Shown here piece after piece: positions 39,136 through 48,741 of a DNA stretch of 64,000 nucleotides. The translations under genes and the position numbers were made by a program. The notes beneath the pieces were generated by a model that did not search any database, was not told where the DNA came from, and saw nothing but the letters and a program-made list of their open reading frames with translations. Origin of the DNA: Sphingomonas sp. H160509 (GTDB lineage: Bacteria; Pseudomonadota; Alphaproteobacteria; Sphingomonadales; Sphingomonadaceae); NCBI RefSeq assembly GCF_024124765.2, contig NZ_JAMXSR020000003.1, positions 179,048-243,047 of the forward strand, written 5' to 3'. The number at the start of each line of letters is the position of its first letter. Position 1 is the first letter of the stretch.

Positions 39136-39522
39136 AGCGCCAGAGCGCTGCCATAGCTGAGCAAAAGCAAAAGGTTTAGCCTAGCGGTGACAACAGTTTA
39201 AAATGCGGCTGAGGGCTTCGTACGCATTGGAACCTTTATCGACCCTGTCAACTTAGCCAGAAGTCCGATTTGGGGGTCGTCAGCGATCGCCCCCTTATTC
39301 TCAAGATAGGTACAAGGATCGGCCAAAGCCTATCACGTGCCCTCATAGAGCAGGCACCGCCCTCAAACCGAAGCGACCCAGGGAGGTCGGTTCGAGCCAC
39401 ATGAGGTTTGATCATTACGATCCACTTCGACGCGAGGAACAGCTATTTGAGACAAGCTCTTGGCGGGTGCGAATGGTCGCTCTAGGAAGGCGCTGACGCA
39501 CCGGCGCGTCCGGAGGAAGTAC
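39136..39522. other. Divergent control region between wzx and the GT8 gene
   Basis: No gene. Contains GGTTCGAGCC at about 39380-39390, but no cloverleaf around it. Confidence 0.35.
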
Positions 39523-40470
39523 ATGGGCCAGCAACAGCGCGATATCGTGCATTGCGCCTTCTCGACCGATGAGAATTATGCTCAGCATTGCGCAGGGGCG
39601 ATGGCGTCTGTGCTAGCTAACAGTCCAGATTTAGCATTTCACTTCCACCTGATTCAGGACGCCTTGCCGCTCGATACACTGGAGCGGCTCCGCACCACCA
39701 TCGCCAGCTTTACGAACGGCACACTCAGCGTCCATACGCTGGAAAGCTCAACCTTCTCTCATTTTCGCGTGGATGACCACATAACGCTCGCTGCCTATTA
39801 TCGACTGTTTTTACCGGTGCTTTTAGGGCCGGAGGTGGAACGTATCATCTATCTCGATGCCGACCTGGTGGCTCGCCATTCACTGCGCCCCTTATGGGAA
39901 TGCGATATGGCAGGGCACCCGATTGCAGCGGTGTACGATACCCATGGAGAGGGAAGTGCGGAACGCCTTGGGATGCCAGCAAACCATCCCTACTTCAACT
40001 CAGGCGTGCTAGTCATCGATCTAGCGGCGTGGCGCGCGCGCGACGTACTTCCAAAGTTTGTTGCGTATATCGAGGCTAATTTCGGCCGGTTGCGCTATCA
40101 TGATCAAGACGTGCTCAACGCCGTGTTCATTAACGATGTGCATTACCTAGACTTGCGCTGGAATACCCAGGTGCGTACGCGTACGTCGGACGTGGCAGGC
40201 GCTGTGATCGGAACAGCCGATCCATTTGCCAGTTTGGCTGATCCCGCGATCGCGCACTTCACCGGCAATCGCAAACCATGGAGATTTCGTGATCACGTAC
40301 GGTTTGAGGATGAATATCTTCGATATTTGGCACGAAGCGGTTTTGCCGATTTCCGTCAACCTGACAGGACGAAGTTCGCGTATCTAACACGCAAAATTAG
40401 GACGCGTTTCCCAAAAAGTGCGCGGGCCTATGACGGTATTGCTTGGCGCCTACGAAGGATGACGCGCTGA
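39523..40470 (+). CDS. Glycosyltransferase family 8
   Basis: About 315 residues from the ATG at 39523, which has an excellent ribosome site (CGGAGGAAG, five bases upstream); the open frame extends further 5' but that part lacks family homology. Landmarks of GT8 are IVHCAFSTDENYAQHCAGAM, LAAYYRLFLPVLLGPEVERI, the metal-binding DxD in IIYLDADLVARHSLRPLW, HPYFNSGVLVIDLAAWR, and the closing HFTGNRKPW. The family transfers galactose or glucose with retention (LPS-type galactosyltransferases). It is the only GT8 in the window, so it probably adds a distinctive residue of the repeat unit. Monocistronic by layout: wzx is divergent and the GT2 at 41478 is convergent. Confidence 0.85.
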   Translation: MGQQQRDIVHCAFSTDENYAQHCAGAMASVLANSPDLAFHFHLIQDALPLDTLERLRTTIASFTNGTLSVHTLESSTFSHFRVDDHITLAAYYRLFLPVLLGPEVERIIYLDADLVARHSLRPLWECDMAGHPIAAVYDTHGEGSAERLGMPANHPYFNSGVLVIDLAAWRARDVLPKFVAYIEANFGRLRYHDQDVLNAVFINDVHYLDLRWNTQVRTRTSDVAGAVIGTADPFASLADPAIAHFTGNRKPWRFRDHVRFEDEYLRYLARSGFADFRQPDRTKFAYLTRKIRTRFPKSARAYDGIAWRLRRMTR

Positions 40471-40515
40471 TATAAAGTAAGCACTCCAATCAAAGCTAGT
40501 TAGCTTTGTACACTG

Positions 40516-41478
40516 TTAATCCCTGCCGCGTGTCCATAGCCCTGCTACTCGCCCAAAGGCCGCGGGCGCACAATTCTTCAAATTCGCGAGCGCCGCAGCT
40601 CCAAGAGAGCGAATGTTTTTTCCTTTGTTCAAGCTTGCGGCAATCAAGATTCTACTTACTTCATCATTATCACGTAGAAGCTCTTTGAGACCCATACTAC
40701 CGAGCTTGCTGCTAAGTTCAGACGAGGGTCTAGCCATTAGTGCACCGGCATTGCCGAACCGTTCAAGCGGATCATAACCATGGCGTTCGCGTATCACAGC
40801 ACACTGTTTGGCAAAATCGCCGTAATGAGCCTGTGCCATTAATTTTAAGGCATTTGTATTGATCGAATTTTCGAACTGCCGTCGTCGATACAGGGGTTCT
40901 GGTACCGTCAGAAAAGACCCGTGCTCCGCCATGCGTAACCATAGATCGTAATCTTGCCCAAGTTGAAAGAATGGGCGGTAACCGCCAACACGTTCAAACA
41001 GTGGCTTGTGGAACATGGCTTCCCCATGTGTCATCGGATAAGTCTGAAGAAGTTCCGTAAAGTCCATCGCAGTACCCAGTACACGGTTACTCGTTGGTAG
41101 GCGCAATTCACTTGCCTCATTGGTAACCATGCAACCTGCTACAACAACCTTAGGGTGCGCTTCCAGTGCAGCTAGCTGCCTTTTAATTCGAGTTGGCGCG
41201 GAAATATCGCCGGATCCGTGGATTGCAATCACATCACCTTTTGCAGACCTCACTGCGCGGTCGATCGCAATGGTAAAGCCTGTGTTCTCCTGAACCCTCA
41301 CATCGAGTCGGTGGTCTTGCAACTTACGCAGTTCTGTAGCGGTGCCGTCGCTAGAGCCGTCATCGACAACGATAATTTCTAGTGAATCGTGCGTCTGCGC
41401 TAGCAGGCTTCCGACGGATGCTGCGACATGTCGGGCTCGATTGTGGAACACTGTGACCACTGAAACCAGTCTACTCAT
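40516..41478 (-). CDS. Glycosyltransferase family 2
   Basis: 320 residues, intact. SRLVSVVTVFHNRARHVAAS, then IIVVDDGSSDGTATELRKL (nucleotide-binding), a GHGSGD variant where most family members have D-D/DxD (GDVIAIHGSGDISAPTRIKR), and GGYRPFFQLGQDYDLWLRMA, where the Asp pair QDYD occupies the catalytic-base region. The HGSGD in place of the usual LDSDD is notable, though some GT2 enzymes keep a single Asp. C-terminal 100 residues are helical. It is convergent with GT8 and its 5' side faces an IS3 element about 85 bases away, so its promoter could be affected. Acceptor unknown. Confidence 0.8.
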   Translation of the reverse strand: MSRLVSVVTVFHNRARHVAASVGSLLAQTHDSLEIIVVDDGSSDGTATELRKLQDHRLDVRVQENTGFTIAIDRAVRSAKGDVIAIHGSGDISAPTRIKRQLAALEAHPKVVVAGCMVTNEASELRLPTSNRVLGTAMDFTELLQTYPMTHGEAMFHKPLFERVGGYRPFFQLGQDYDLWLRMAEHGSFLTVPEPLYRRRQFENSINTNALKLMAQAHYGDFAKQCAVIRERHGYDPLERFGNAGALMARPSSELSSKLGSMGLKELLRDNDEVSRILIAASLNKGKNIRSLGAAALANLKNCAPAAFGRVAGLWTRGRD

Positions 41479-42474
41479 ACTTACGGATATGCCCTATGCA
41501 TCGGTCCACCACGGACTTTGTACATGAAAGTGCATATCTGGTTGCAAGCCACAGGGCTACTGCTGACGCCCCGCCTGCTTTTAGGTCCATTTTTGTATGA
41601 GAGTTTTCGGCTTTGAGAAGCCTTTGGGCAAGGAGCTGGAAATAAAGAAATCTAGGTACAAGGACGAGCAGATTGCCTTCGCGCTGAAGCAGGCGGAAAC
41701 TGGCACACCGGTGGCCGAGGTCATCCGGCGAATGGGGATTTCGGAGCAGACGTTTTACCGCTGGAGAAGGTGTACGGCTGTACGGCGGTCTCGGTGTCGG
41801 CGAACTGAGGCGCTTGAAGCAGCTCGAGGATGAGAACCGGCAGCTGAAACAGCTGGTTGCCGACCTGAGTCTGGACAAGCACATTTTGCAGGATGTCCTG
41901 TCAAAAATCTTTGACGCCTAAGCGAACAGCGAGGTTGCTCGGCGCTGGGCGTCGAGCGGTCGTCGTTGCGCTACATCTCCCACAAGCCGGATCAGGCACC
42001 GCTGGTGATGCGCATCCGTGATCTGGCGGCAACGCGGACGCGCTATGGCTATTTCCGGATCTACATCCTGCTGCGCAGGGAAGGATGGGTCGTGAACCAC
42101 AAACGCGTCTATCGGCTATATCGGAATGATAGACTGGGCCTTCGGCTCAAGAAACCAAGACGCAACGTTAGCGCTGCCAACCGTGAACGCCAACCCGCGG
42201 CACTGGCGGCGAACGAGATGTGGTCGATGGATTTCGTCTCGGATGCCCTGTTCGATGGCCGGCGGTTACGAACGCTAACCGTGGTTGACGCATTCACCCG
42301 CGAAGCTCTGGCGATTGACGTCGACCAAGGGATCAAAGGCGAGCAGGTGGAATGCGGATTCCGATGATCGCGCGCAGCCATTCCGACATGATGGCGCGCA
42401 GCGTTCCGAGATGATCGCGATCAGTGGCGGTCACCCGGTCGACATGGATTTGGTGTCAGTTGCGTAAGGTAGGG

Positions 42475-43215
42475 TCAATCGCTGATGGATGCTTTGGTGC
42501 GCCGCAGGCTGTCACCTTCGAGTTCGACGCGGTGAGCGTTGTGAAGCAGGCGGTCCAGGATGGCGTCAGCAGAGGTGGAATCACCGATGGCATGGTGCCA
42601 CGACGCGGTCGGAAGCTGGCTGGTCACGATGGTCGACTTGCGGCCGTACCGATCTTCCAGGATCTTGAGCAGGTCATGCCTGGCCTGTGCATCCAGGGGC
42701 TGAAGACCCCAGTCGTCCAGGATGAGTAGTTCGACGCTGGCGAGGCTCTTGAGCCTGTTGGCGATGCGGCCGTCGCCGCGTGCCAGGGCAAGCTCGTCGA
42801 GCAGACGCGTGAAGCGCACGTAGAGGACCGAGCGGTTGTCGCGGCAGGCCTTGTGGCCGATGGCGCACGCGAGCCAGCTTTTGCCGATACCGGTCGGGCC
42901 GCAGATCGCCAGATTGTCGTGCGCGTCGATCCACTCGCCGCTCAACAGCGTTTCGAACAGCCGGCGCTCGAGACCGCGGGGGCTCCGGTAGTCGACATCC
43001 TCAGGTGCGGCCTGGTGCCGCAATTTGGCGTATCGAAGGCGGGCGCTGAGCCTCTTGTCGTGCCGCCAGGTGGTTTCCCGGTCGAGCAGCAGGGCCAGCC
43101 ACTCGGCATGGCTGAGCGTGGCGGTGCCGCCATGCTTGTCGAGTTCGGTGAAGGCTTTGGCCATGCCTTGCAGGCCGAGCGCCTGCAGCTGGTCGAGGGT
43201 GGGATGTATCAGCAT
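42475..43215 (-). CDS. istB: IS21 helper ATPase IstB
   Basis: 246 residues, intact. AAA+ helper of IS21 transposition. Walker A is GPTGIGKSWLACAIGHKA, Walker B is VELLILDDWGLQPLDAQA, and sensor-like IVTSQLPTASWHHAIGDSTS follows, with arginine-rich ends. IstB forms oligomers on DNA and stimulates IstA. It starts 11 bases after istA stops, so the two are cotranscribed in the usual IS21 order. No indels occur in this element, unlike much of the surrounding DNA. Confidence 0.92.
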   Translation of the reverse strand: MLIHPTLDQLQALGLQGMAKAFTELDKHGGTATLSHAEWLALLLDRETTWRHDKRLSARLRYAKLRHQAAPEDVDYRSPRGLERRLFETLLSGEWIDAHDNLAICGPTGIGKSWLACAIGHKACRDNRSVLYVRFTRLLDELALARGDGRIANRLKSLASVELLILDDWGLQPLDAQARHDLLKILEDRYGRKSTIVTSQLPTASWHHAIGDSTSADAILDRLLHNAHRVELEGDSLRRTKASISD

Positions 43216-43226
43216 GAGCTATCTCC

Positions 43227-44777
43227 TCAGTGGTAGTATTTGGGTCCGCGGATATTGGGGTGGTCGACGCTCACCTCTCCGGCCGAGCGGGGACGATGGA
43301 GCGGGTCTGCGTCGAGCTTCTTCTCAAGGATGGATTTGACGGCGCCGTATTTGCGCGCGCCGATCTCGAGGGCGCGTAGCGAAGCCGCGTCGACACGGAC
43401 GGCGCCATACGCGCGCGCCAGCCGCACTATACCGAGACACGAGCGGTAGCCCTGCTCGGGATGTGGCCGGTCGCTCAGGATCATCTCGCACAGCATTCTG
43501 ACCGACGGGCCAAGCCGTCCGGCTTCATCGAGCAGGCGCTCGACCGTCCAGTCGCCGTAGCGGCGATGGCTCGAGGGCATATGGTCGTTGATGGTGGTGT
43601 GATGGCCGTTGCCGGAGCCGCGCATGTGGGAGGCGACCCGCTCGCCCCTGAGGAAGATCTCGACGGTGCGCGCGGTCAGCCGCACCTCGACCTGCGCCCG
43701 GGCATGGCGGTAAGGCACCGAGTAGAAATGCTTCGCCGCTTCGACGTGATAGTCGATGCCAACTTTGCAGCGGCGCCACTCTGCCAGGACGTATGGCTCA
43801 GCCGGCAATGCCTTCAGCAAGGGGCGGTCGATTTCCTCGAACAGCTCATGCCGCGACCGGCCGAACCGGCGCATGACGCGGGCGTTCAACGCGGTCATCA
43901 TCTCGGCTATGGCGGCGCGTAGATCGTCTAGGCCGTACCAGACCCGGTTACGAAGACGCCCAAACAGCCAGCGCTCGACGATGCCGACACAGGCTTCGAC
44001 CTTGGCCTTATCTCGCGGCCGATACGGTCGCGCCGCGAGCACCGCCGTACCGTAGTGCGCGGCGAGCTCGGCATAGGTGCGGTTCACCTGCGGGTCGTAA
44101 AGGCACGCCTTGATGACCGCGACCTTGGCATTGTCGGGAATGAGAAGGCGAGCTGCGCCACCAAAGAAGTCAAAGGCTCTAACGTGCGCGTCCGTCCAGT
44201 CTGGCAGGGTCTCGGTCCAGGTCGGCCACGCAAACGACAGGCTCGAGGCGCCCATCACGGCCACGAAAAGATGAGCCTCGCGGATCTCGCCGGTCAGCCG
44301 GTCGACCACCACCGACACCGTGTCGCCAGCATAGTCGACGAACATCCGGTCGCCGCCCAGATGCGTCTGCCGCATCGTCACTGGAAGCCGTCCCTCCCAG
44401 GCGCGGTAAAGCTCGCAGAACCGGGAATATCGGTAACCGTCGGGCTGAACCTCGATATATTCGTCCCACAGCACCTGGAGGGTGACGTGCTTGCGCTTCA
44501 GCTCGCGGTTCACGGCTGCCCAGTCCGGTTCGGGGCGATCGCGCTGCCCGCCTCTGGTCGCCGCCACACCGTAAAGCTCAGCTTCGAGCGCGGTGTCTGT
44601 CAGCCCGTCCGGCAACGGCCACTCCAGCTTCGATGCCCGGAAACGCTGAAGCATCACACGTACGCCCGTGCTGCCAACGCCAACCTGGCGCCCAACCTCC
44701 CGAGACGGCAGCTTGGCGTCGTACGTCAGTCTCAAAATCTCGCGCACCTTGCGCATTGCAATTCGCTCCGTCGGCAT
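43227..44777 (-). CDS. istA: IS21 transposase IstA
   Basis: 516 residues, intact and of normal IstA length. An N-terminal helix-turn-helix (VREILRLTYDAKLPSREVGR, QVGVGSTGVRVMLQRF) is followed by the DDE integrase core: GGDRMFVDYAGDTVSVVVD (first Asp), LLIPDNAKVAVIKACLYDPQ (second Asp, DNAK) and RPRDKAKVEACVGIVERWLF (Glu). The C-terminus has the Mu-type beta-barrel (YSVPYRHARAQVEVRLTART). It cuts and joins the IS21 ends. The promoter should lie in the left subterminal repeats. Together with istB it makes this the only clearly complete transposase set of the window besides the IS630. Confidence 0.93.
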   Translation of the reverse strand: MPTERIAMRKVREILRLTYDAKLPSREVGRQVGVGSTGVRVMLQRFRASKLEWPLPDGLTDTALEAELYGVAATRGGQRDRPEPDWAAVNRELKRKHVTLQVLWDEYIEVQPDGYRYSRFCELYRAWEGRLPVTMRQTHLGGDRMFVDYAGDTVSVVVDRLTGEIREAHLFVAVMGASSLSFAWPTWTETLPDWTDAHVRAFDFFGGAARLLIPDNAKVAVIKACLYDPQVNRTYAELAAHYGTAVLAARPYRPRDKAKVEACVGIVERWLFGRLRNRVWYGLDDLRAAIAEMMTALNARVMRRFGRSRHELFEEIDRPLLKALPAEPYVLAEWRRCKVGIDYHVEAAKHFYSVPYRHARAQVEVRLTARTVEIFLRGERVASHMRGSGNGHHTTINDHMPSSHRRYGDWTVERLLDEAGRLGPSVRMLCEMILSDRPHPEQGYRSCLGIVRLARAYGAVRVDAASLRALEIGARKYGAVKSILEKKLDADPLHRPRSAGEVSVDHPNIRGPKYYH

Positions 44778-45411
44778 TGGCTGCTCCTCGAAAAGAAGCA
44801 GCCTGCGACGACCGGATCACACCACCAAAACATCCCGCATCTGATCGCCATCATGTCGGAACACTGATCGCGATGATGTCGGAATGCTGATCGCCATCAT
44901 CTCGGAACGCTGATCGCGATTATCCCGGAATGCTGAGCGCGATGATCCCGGAATCCGCAGGTGGTCGAGGCGAGGGCACGGATCTCGTTGATCCGCGGCG
45001 CGCCCAAGACCATTCGCGTGGACAATGGTCCGGAGTTCATCTCGAAAGCGCTCGACAGCTGGGCGTACGAGAACGGCGTCACACTAGACTTCAGCCGACC
45101 GGGCAAGCCCACCGACAATGCGTTCGTAGAGTCGTTCAACGGTCTCCTCCGCGACGATTGCCTGAACGCACACTGGTTCCTGTCCATTACCGCCGCTCGA
45201 GCCAAGATCGAGGCCTAACGACGGGACTATAGAGACCCGTCCTCACACATCGCTTGGCTGGATGACGCCGGTCGGATATGCTGCTGCAACAGTCGCCAAG
45301 GCGGCCGAATGAACGCCGGAAACTCACCTTCAGGTTGGATGAGAAACCGAAGGATTCTCAAACAACGGTCGGTCTCTGGTTGCAGCTGGATGAAAGGCGG
45401 GGGTCACGTCA

Positions 45412-45978
45412 GTGGCAGAAGTTAGCATAACGGTCGAACCGGCGTTTCGAAATCCTGGCCAAAAATGTGGTGCTCGGCACCGCGCAGTTTATGAGGATCG
45501 GAGCGCGCGGAACCCATCTTGGCCCGGGCGAAAATCCTTGAGACCGGATACGTTGATGCAGACTCCTCATGCCATTCGGAATCACCTTGCGGACGGGACG
45601 GGCCATACGTTTTTTTGGGCCTGCGGCCCGGGGCACGACCTCGCGGAGCAGCTCGTTCTCCATAGCCTTCTTGCCGAGCAGCCGGTGTAATTCGCGCACC
45701 TGCGCCTCGAGCGCACGGTAGTCGGACGCCGGTACCACCTCCTCGCCAGCTGCCGCGGCGGTCAACGCATCCTGTGCTATCAACCGCCGCGAAGTGAGGA
45801 TCTGATTGCCACCAATGTCGTGCCGGCGGGTGATGAGCGAAATGCTCATACCCGGCAGATACGTCTCCTCGACGATCCGGACCTTTTCCTTCGGTGTCCA
45901 CCGCCTCCGGCGCTGGACACCAGTAATAACTCTATCTATCGTTGCAATACTTGTAGTACCGTCACTCATATGGCTCAC
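45412..45978 (-). pseudogene. IS3-family (IS2-group-like) OrfA with a non-family tail
   Basis: The first 120 codons are a normal OrfA: RRRRWTPKEKVRIVEETYLP, GMSISLITRRHDIGGNQILT, then the leucine zipper YRALEAQVRELHRLLGKKAM and ENELLREVV. After that the frame runs into unrelated sequence that ends exactly where the right end of the IS407-like element begins (45411). OrfB is absent. The natural reading is that a larger IS2-like element lost its OrfB, possibly when the neighbouring IS inserted. Confidence 0.65.
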
Positions 45979-46205
45979 TCGTATCTAAGAGCGGGGCCTG
46001 TCAGGTTATTTAGGATTCACCTCAACTATAAAGATCACCACTAATTGGTCAGCTGCGCAATGGACGAGCTCATGCCCTGGAACTAAGCTGCCCAAACCCT
46101 AGTCCCAGTTACGCAAGCCGCATGATTTACAGTCCGCCAGCATGATTGCTCTTGTTCAGCAAATTATCCAAGACCTTCCAGATTTAACTACTGCAATCGG
46201 TCAAA

Positions 46206-46226
46206 CTCTGCATTAAAAATGCAGAG
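46206..46226 (-). terminator. Terminator-like hairpin overlapping a stop codon
   Basis: CTCTGCATT / AATGCAGAG with a three-base T loop on the coding strand, followed by TTTGA. The stop codon of the minus-strand gene (46213-46215) lies inside the stem. Confidence 0.45.
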
Positions 46227-48397
46227 TATCAACTCCAGCCGTAGAACCTACCAAGCTGTAGACATAATAGGTCGCTCCCTCATGGACGACCGATCCGTCA
46301 AACTCGATTTTGTTGATCGGTGCGTCGTCTACGTTCGACAGCGCAACACTGCCAGCTTCACCAGAGACAGCCTTATCGCCTGAAGCACCGCTACCACCCA
46401 TCAAGCTGACTTTGCCGCTGCCACCAAACGCAATTACGCCATCACGATTGCCGTCTAGCAGTGCAGAAGTTGTGACTATAACATCTTTAGATCCGAAGTT
46501 TATAATCCTGTCGCTACCAAGATTGATGTCCAGAGCCGTATCGTAGAAAAACGCCTGTCCTATCGTATCACCTGAATCGCCGCGCAACATATCGTTTCCG
46601 AGTGTGCCTTCGACTGCATTGACCGGACGTACATCAGCATCGGCGTAGATATGCAAACCGGTTGCACTGTCACCCAAACTACGCAGACCTGTTAGACCGT
46701 CAATCTGAATACTATCGCTGCCAAGTATGTCTAGTTTTGCGACCCCGTTTTTTAATCCTATCACTCCGTCACCATTACCATCAAGCAACGCTATGCTCGT
46801 GACTAGTATATCGTCGTGAGCGAAGCCGGTGATACGGTCGTGGCCAGATTCACCTGCCGAATCAACTAAAAAGCTATTATGATAAGCCGGTCCAGATACT
46901 AGCTGGTCGCCAACGGCTGAAACGTCAATAGTACCTACACGGGTAAGAACGGGATCTGTTCCTGGGTTGGAGGGTGCCGAGACCGTCAATGTCACGGTCG
47001 CGGCACTTGCTAGCTTGCCATCGCTGGCGGTGTAGACGAAGCTGTCGGTCCCAGAAAAGCTGGCTTTGGCGGTGTAGACGAAGCTACCGTCGTTAGCGAT
47101 GGACACGGTGCCGTTGGCGGGACCGGTCTTTAACGTAGCAACCAGTGCATCACCGTTCGCATCCTTGTCGTTGGCCAGCACGAAGCCTTTGACTGAGTCG
47201 CCTGCAACCAGATTGTATGCATCGTCAACAGCCGTTGGCGCGATATTCGTCGGCGTTGGAGCCGATACCTTCATCGTTACCGTCGCGGTGTCTGACGCCT
47301 TGCCGTCGCTCGCGGCATAAGTGAAGGTATCGATCCCGACAAAACCGGCCTTCGCCTCGTATGTGAACGTCCCGTCCTTGTTAAGGAAAAGAATGCCGTT
47401 CTTAGGACCGGCCGAGAGCGTCGCCGAAAGCCTGTCGCCATTCGCATCATGATCATTAGAAAGCACGTTGCCGCTGATCGTCGCCCCGGCGATGAGCGCA
47501 AAACCGTCATCGGCCGCTACCGGAGCCACATTGATCGGCTTCGCTGGCTCCCCCTTTATTGTGGCAATCGTGGTATCGAGATTGTCGGTAACACCCATGT
47601 AATAGGTCAGGGTGGTCTTGTCCCCAGCATTTAGCGAACCGACATTGAACGCGATGTTGATGACGTTGTCGCCTTTCAGCGTATAGCCCGTCGCCTGAGG
47701 AGCAGTACTCACTGCCGCAGTATAGGGATCGACGCTGCGATAGCCCCTCTGTGGTGGACACGACGGCTCGCGCATCCTGAGCGTAGTAAAATACCGGCGT
47801 AACGCCGCCGGCATACGCCGCAACCAATGCGCCAGCGCTGCCCGACTGGCTTACAATCTTGTTTTCGGTGGAGAAACTGCTGCCCTGATCGGGATCAATC
47901 GAGCGCATGTAACGCAAATCGTCCATTGCCGATGAAGAGTTGTTAGTAAGGACGACATCGACCCGAACAAACTTGCCATCGTCGGTTAGCGATATGGTCT
48001 GATCGACCGTCAGCTTTTCGGTAGTTGCGCCGAGCCAGCCGGCCTTGGCAACACCGGCGGTCGAACGATCACTGCTGATGCCAGCGATATTGACCCGCGA
48101 CGTGCGCTCCTGGTTTGCTGCGATAAAAGTGCTGCCCCCGATCTTGTAGCCGATCGTGAAGCCTTCGGTTGGCGTGCCGTCCAGCATTGCTTCGGTTACC
48201 GTCGACGGCTTGCCGACACCAAGGCCATCAAAATCCGCATACATGCCGACACGGTTGAAACCGTTTGCAATGTCGGTGAAAATACCTTCCGGCGCAATCT
48301 TCTTGGTTCCCAGCGATCCACTGCCATTGATGCCGAGAGTCAGATATTTACCTTGGAGAAAAATCTCGTTCCCGAACTTGATATCTGTAAGTGCCAT
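46213..48397 (-). CDS. Surface protein paralogue: RTX-associated domain, two Ig-like repeats, C-terminal module; one frameshift
   Basis: After correction 727 residues. The start MALTDIKFGNEIFLQGKYLT at 48397 gives no signal peptide. Residues 1-290 match the N-terminal domain of the protein at 31228-33966 (GINGSGSLGTKKIAPEG, LRYMRSIDPDQGSSFSTENK, MGVTDNLDTTIATIKG). Two VCBS-like repeats follow (ISGNVLSNDHDANGDRLSAT and VKGFVLANDKDANGDALVAT), less alike than those of the paralogue. The C-terminus is the module: GHDRITGFAHDDILVTSIAL, DGNGDGVIGLK, QAFFYDTALDINLGSDRIIN, DGNRDGVIAFG, TYYVYSLVGS. The break is in four C at 47744-47747; with three C the frame reads STTEGYRSVDPYTAAVS. A likely type I secreted calcium-binding matrix or adhesion protein. 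Confidence 0.72.
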
Positions 48398-48741
48398 GCC
48401 AGTCCCGCTCCTATATGCACAGCATTGATGATCGTGATATCGACCCGCGACAGCTGTCGCACACGAGTTCAAACCACGCACACATCAGCGCACGCCATGA
48501 TTAATATTACGTCCAACCCGCCCGCATTGCGTCTCTGACATCCCGGAAACAGGATGACGCGAGTGATGCGCCCGATGCCGTCGTTAACCATGTCTCGAAA
48601 AAACAATAGGCCCTCCCACGCGGAACGTTGGATTCCTGGGATGAGTCGAGAAAATATCCGGAACTTTGCAGATTTTTCAATCTGATAACATGCTGTCGCG
48701 ATCTCAACTCAGCCACGTATCGGCGCTAGAGCGGTTTCTGA

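Larger units (their letters stand above)
42351..44959 (-). mobile_element. IS21-family element, apparently intact
   Basis: Both genes are complete. The ends are inverted (TGCGGATTCCGATGATCGCG at 42353; the other end reads TGCGGATTCCGGGATCATCG inverted from 44959), and subterminal repeats of the type TGATCGCNATNATSTCGGAA recur three or four times inside each end, as usual for IS21. GGTGG occurs on both sides (42346-42350 and 44960-44964), consistent with a short target duplication. Removing it restores the IS3 frame across EQVVEARARIS. Confidence 0.9.
41564..45411 (+). mobile_element. IS3-family (IS407-group-like) element, interrupted by IS21
   Basis: Terminal repeats: TGACGCCCCGCCTGCTTTT at 41564 and, inverted, TGACGTGACCCCCGCCTTTC at 45411. 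OrfA (KKSRYKDEQIAFALKQAETG, TPVAEVIRRMGISEQTFYRW) is knocked out of frame by an 8-base tandem duplication (TGTACGGC) near 41771-41787. OrfB holds IRDLAATRTRYGYFRIYILL, WSMDFVSDALFDGRRLRTLT (first catalytic Asp) and, beyond the inserted IS21, IRVDNGPEFISKALDSWAYE (second Asp) and NAFVESFNGLLRDDCLNAHW (Glu). So all three catalytic residues are present but split by the IS21 at 42351-44959. The element is about 1.24 kb without the insert. Confidence 0.8.

Noticed and set aside
39375..39400. GGTTCGAGCC resembling a tRNA T-loop
   Set aside because: No matching acceptor, D or anticodon stems could be formed around it.
44055..44867. Long open frame antisense to istA
   Set aside because: No family motif and histidine/arginine-rich composition; istA on the other strand is complete with all catalytic residues.
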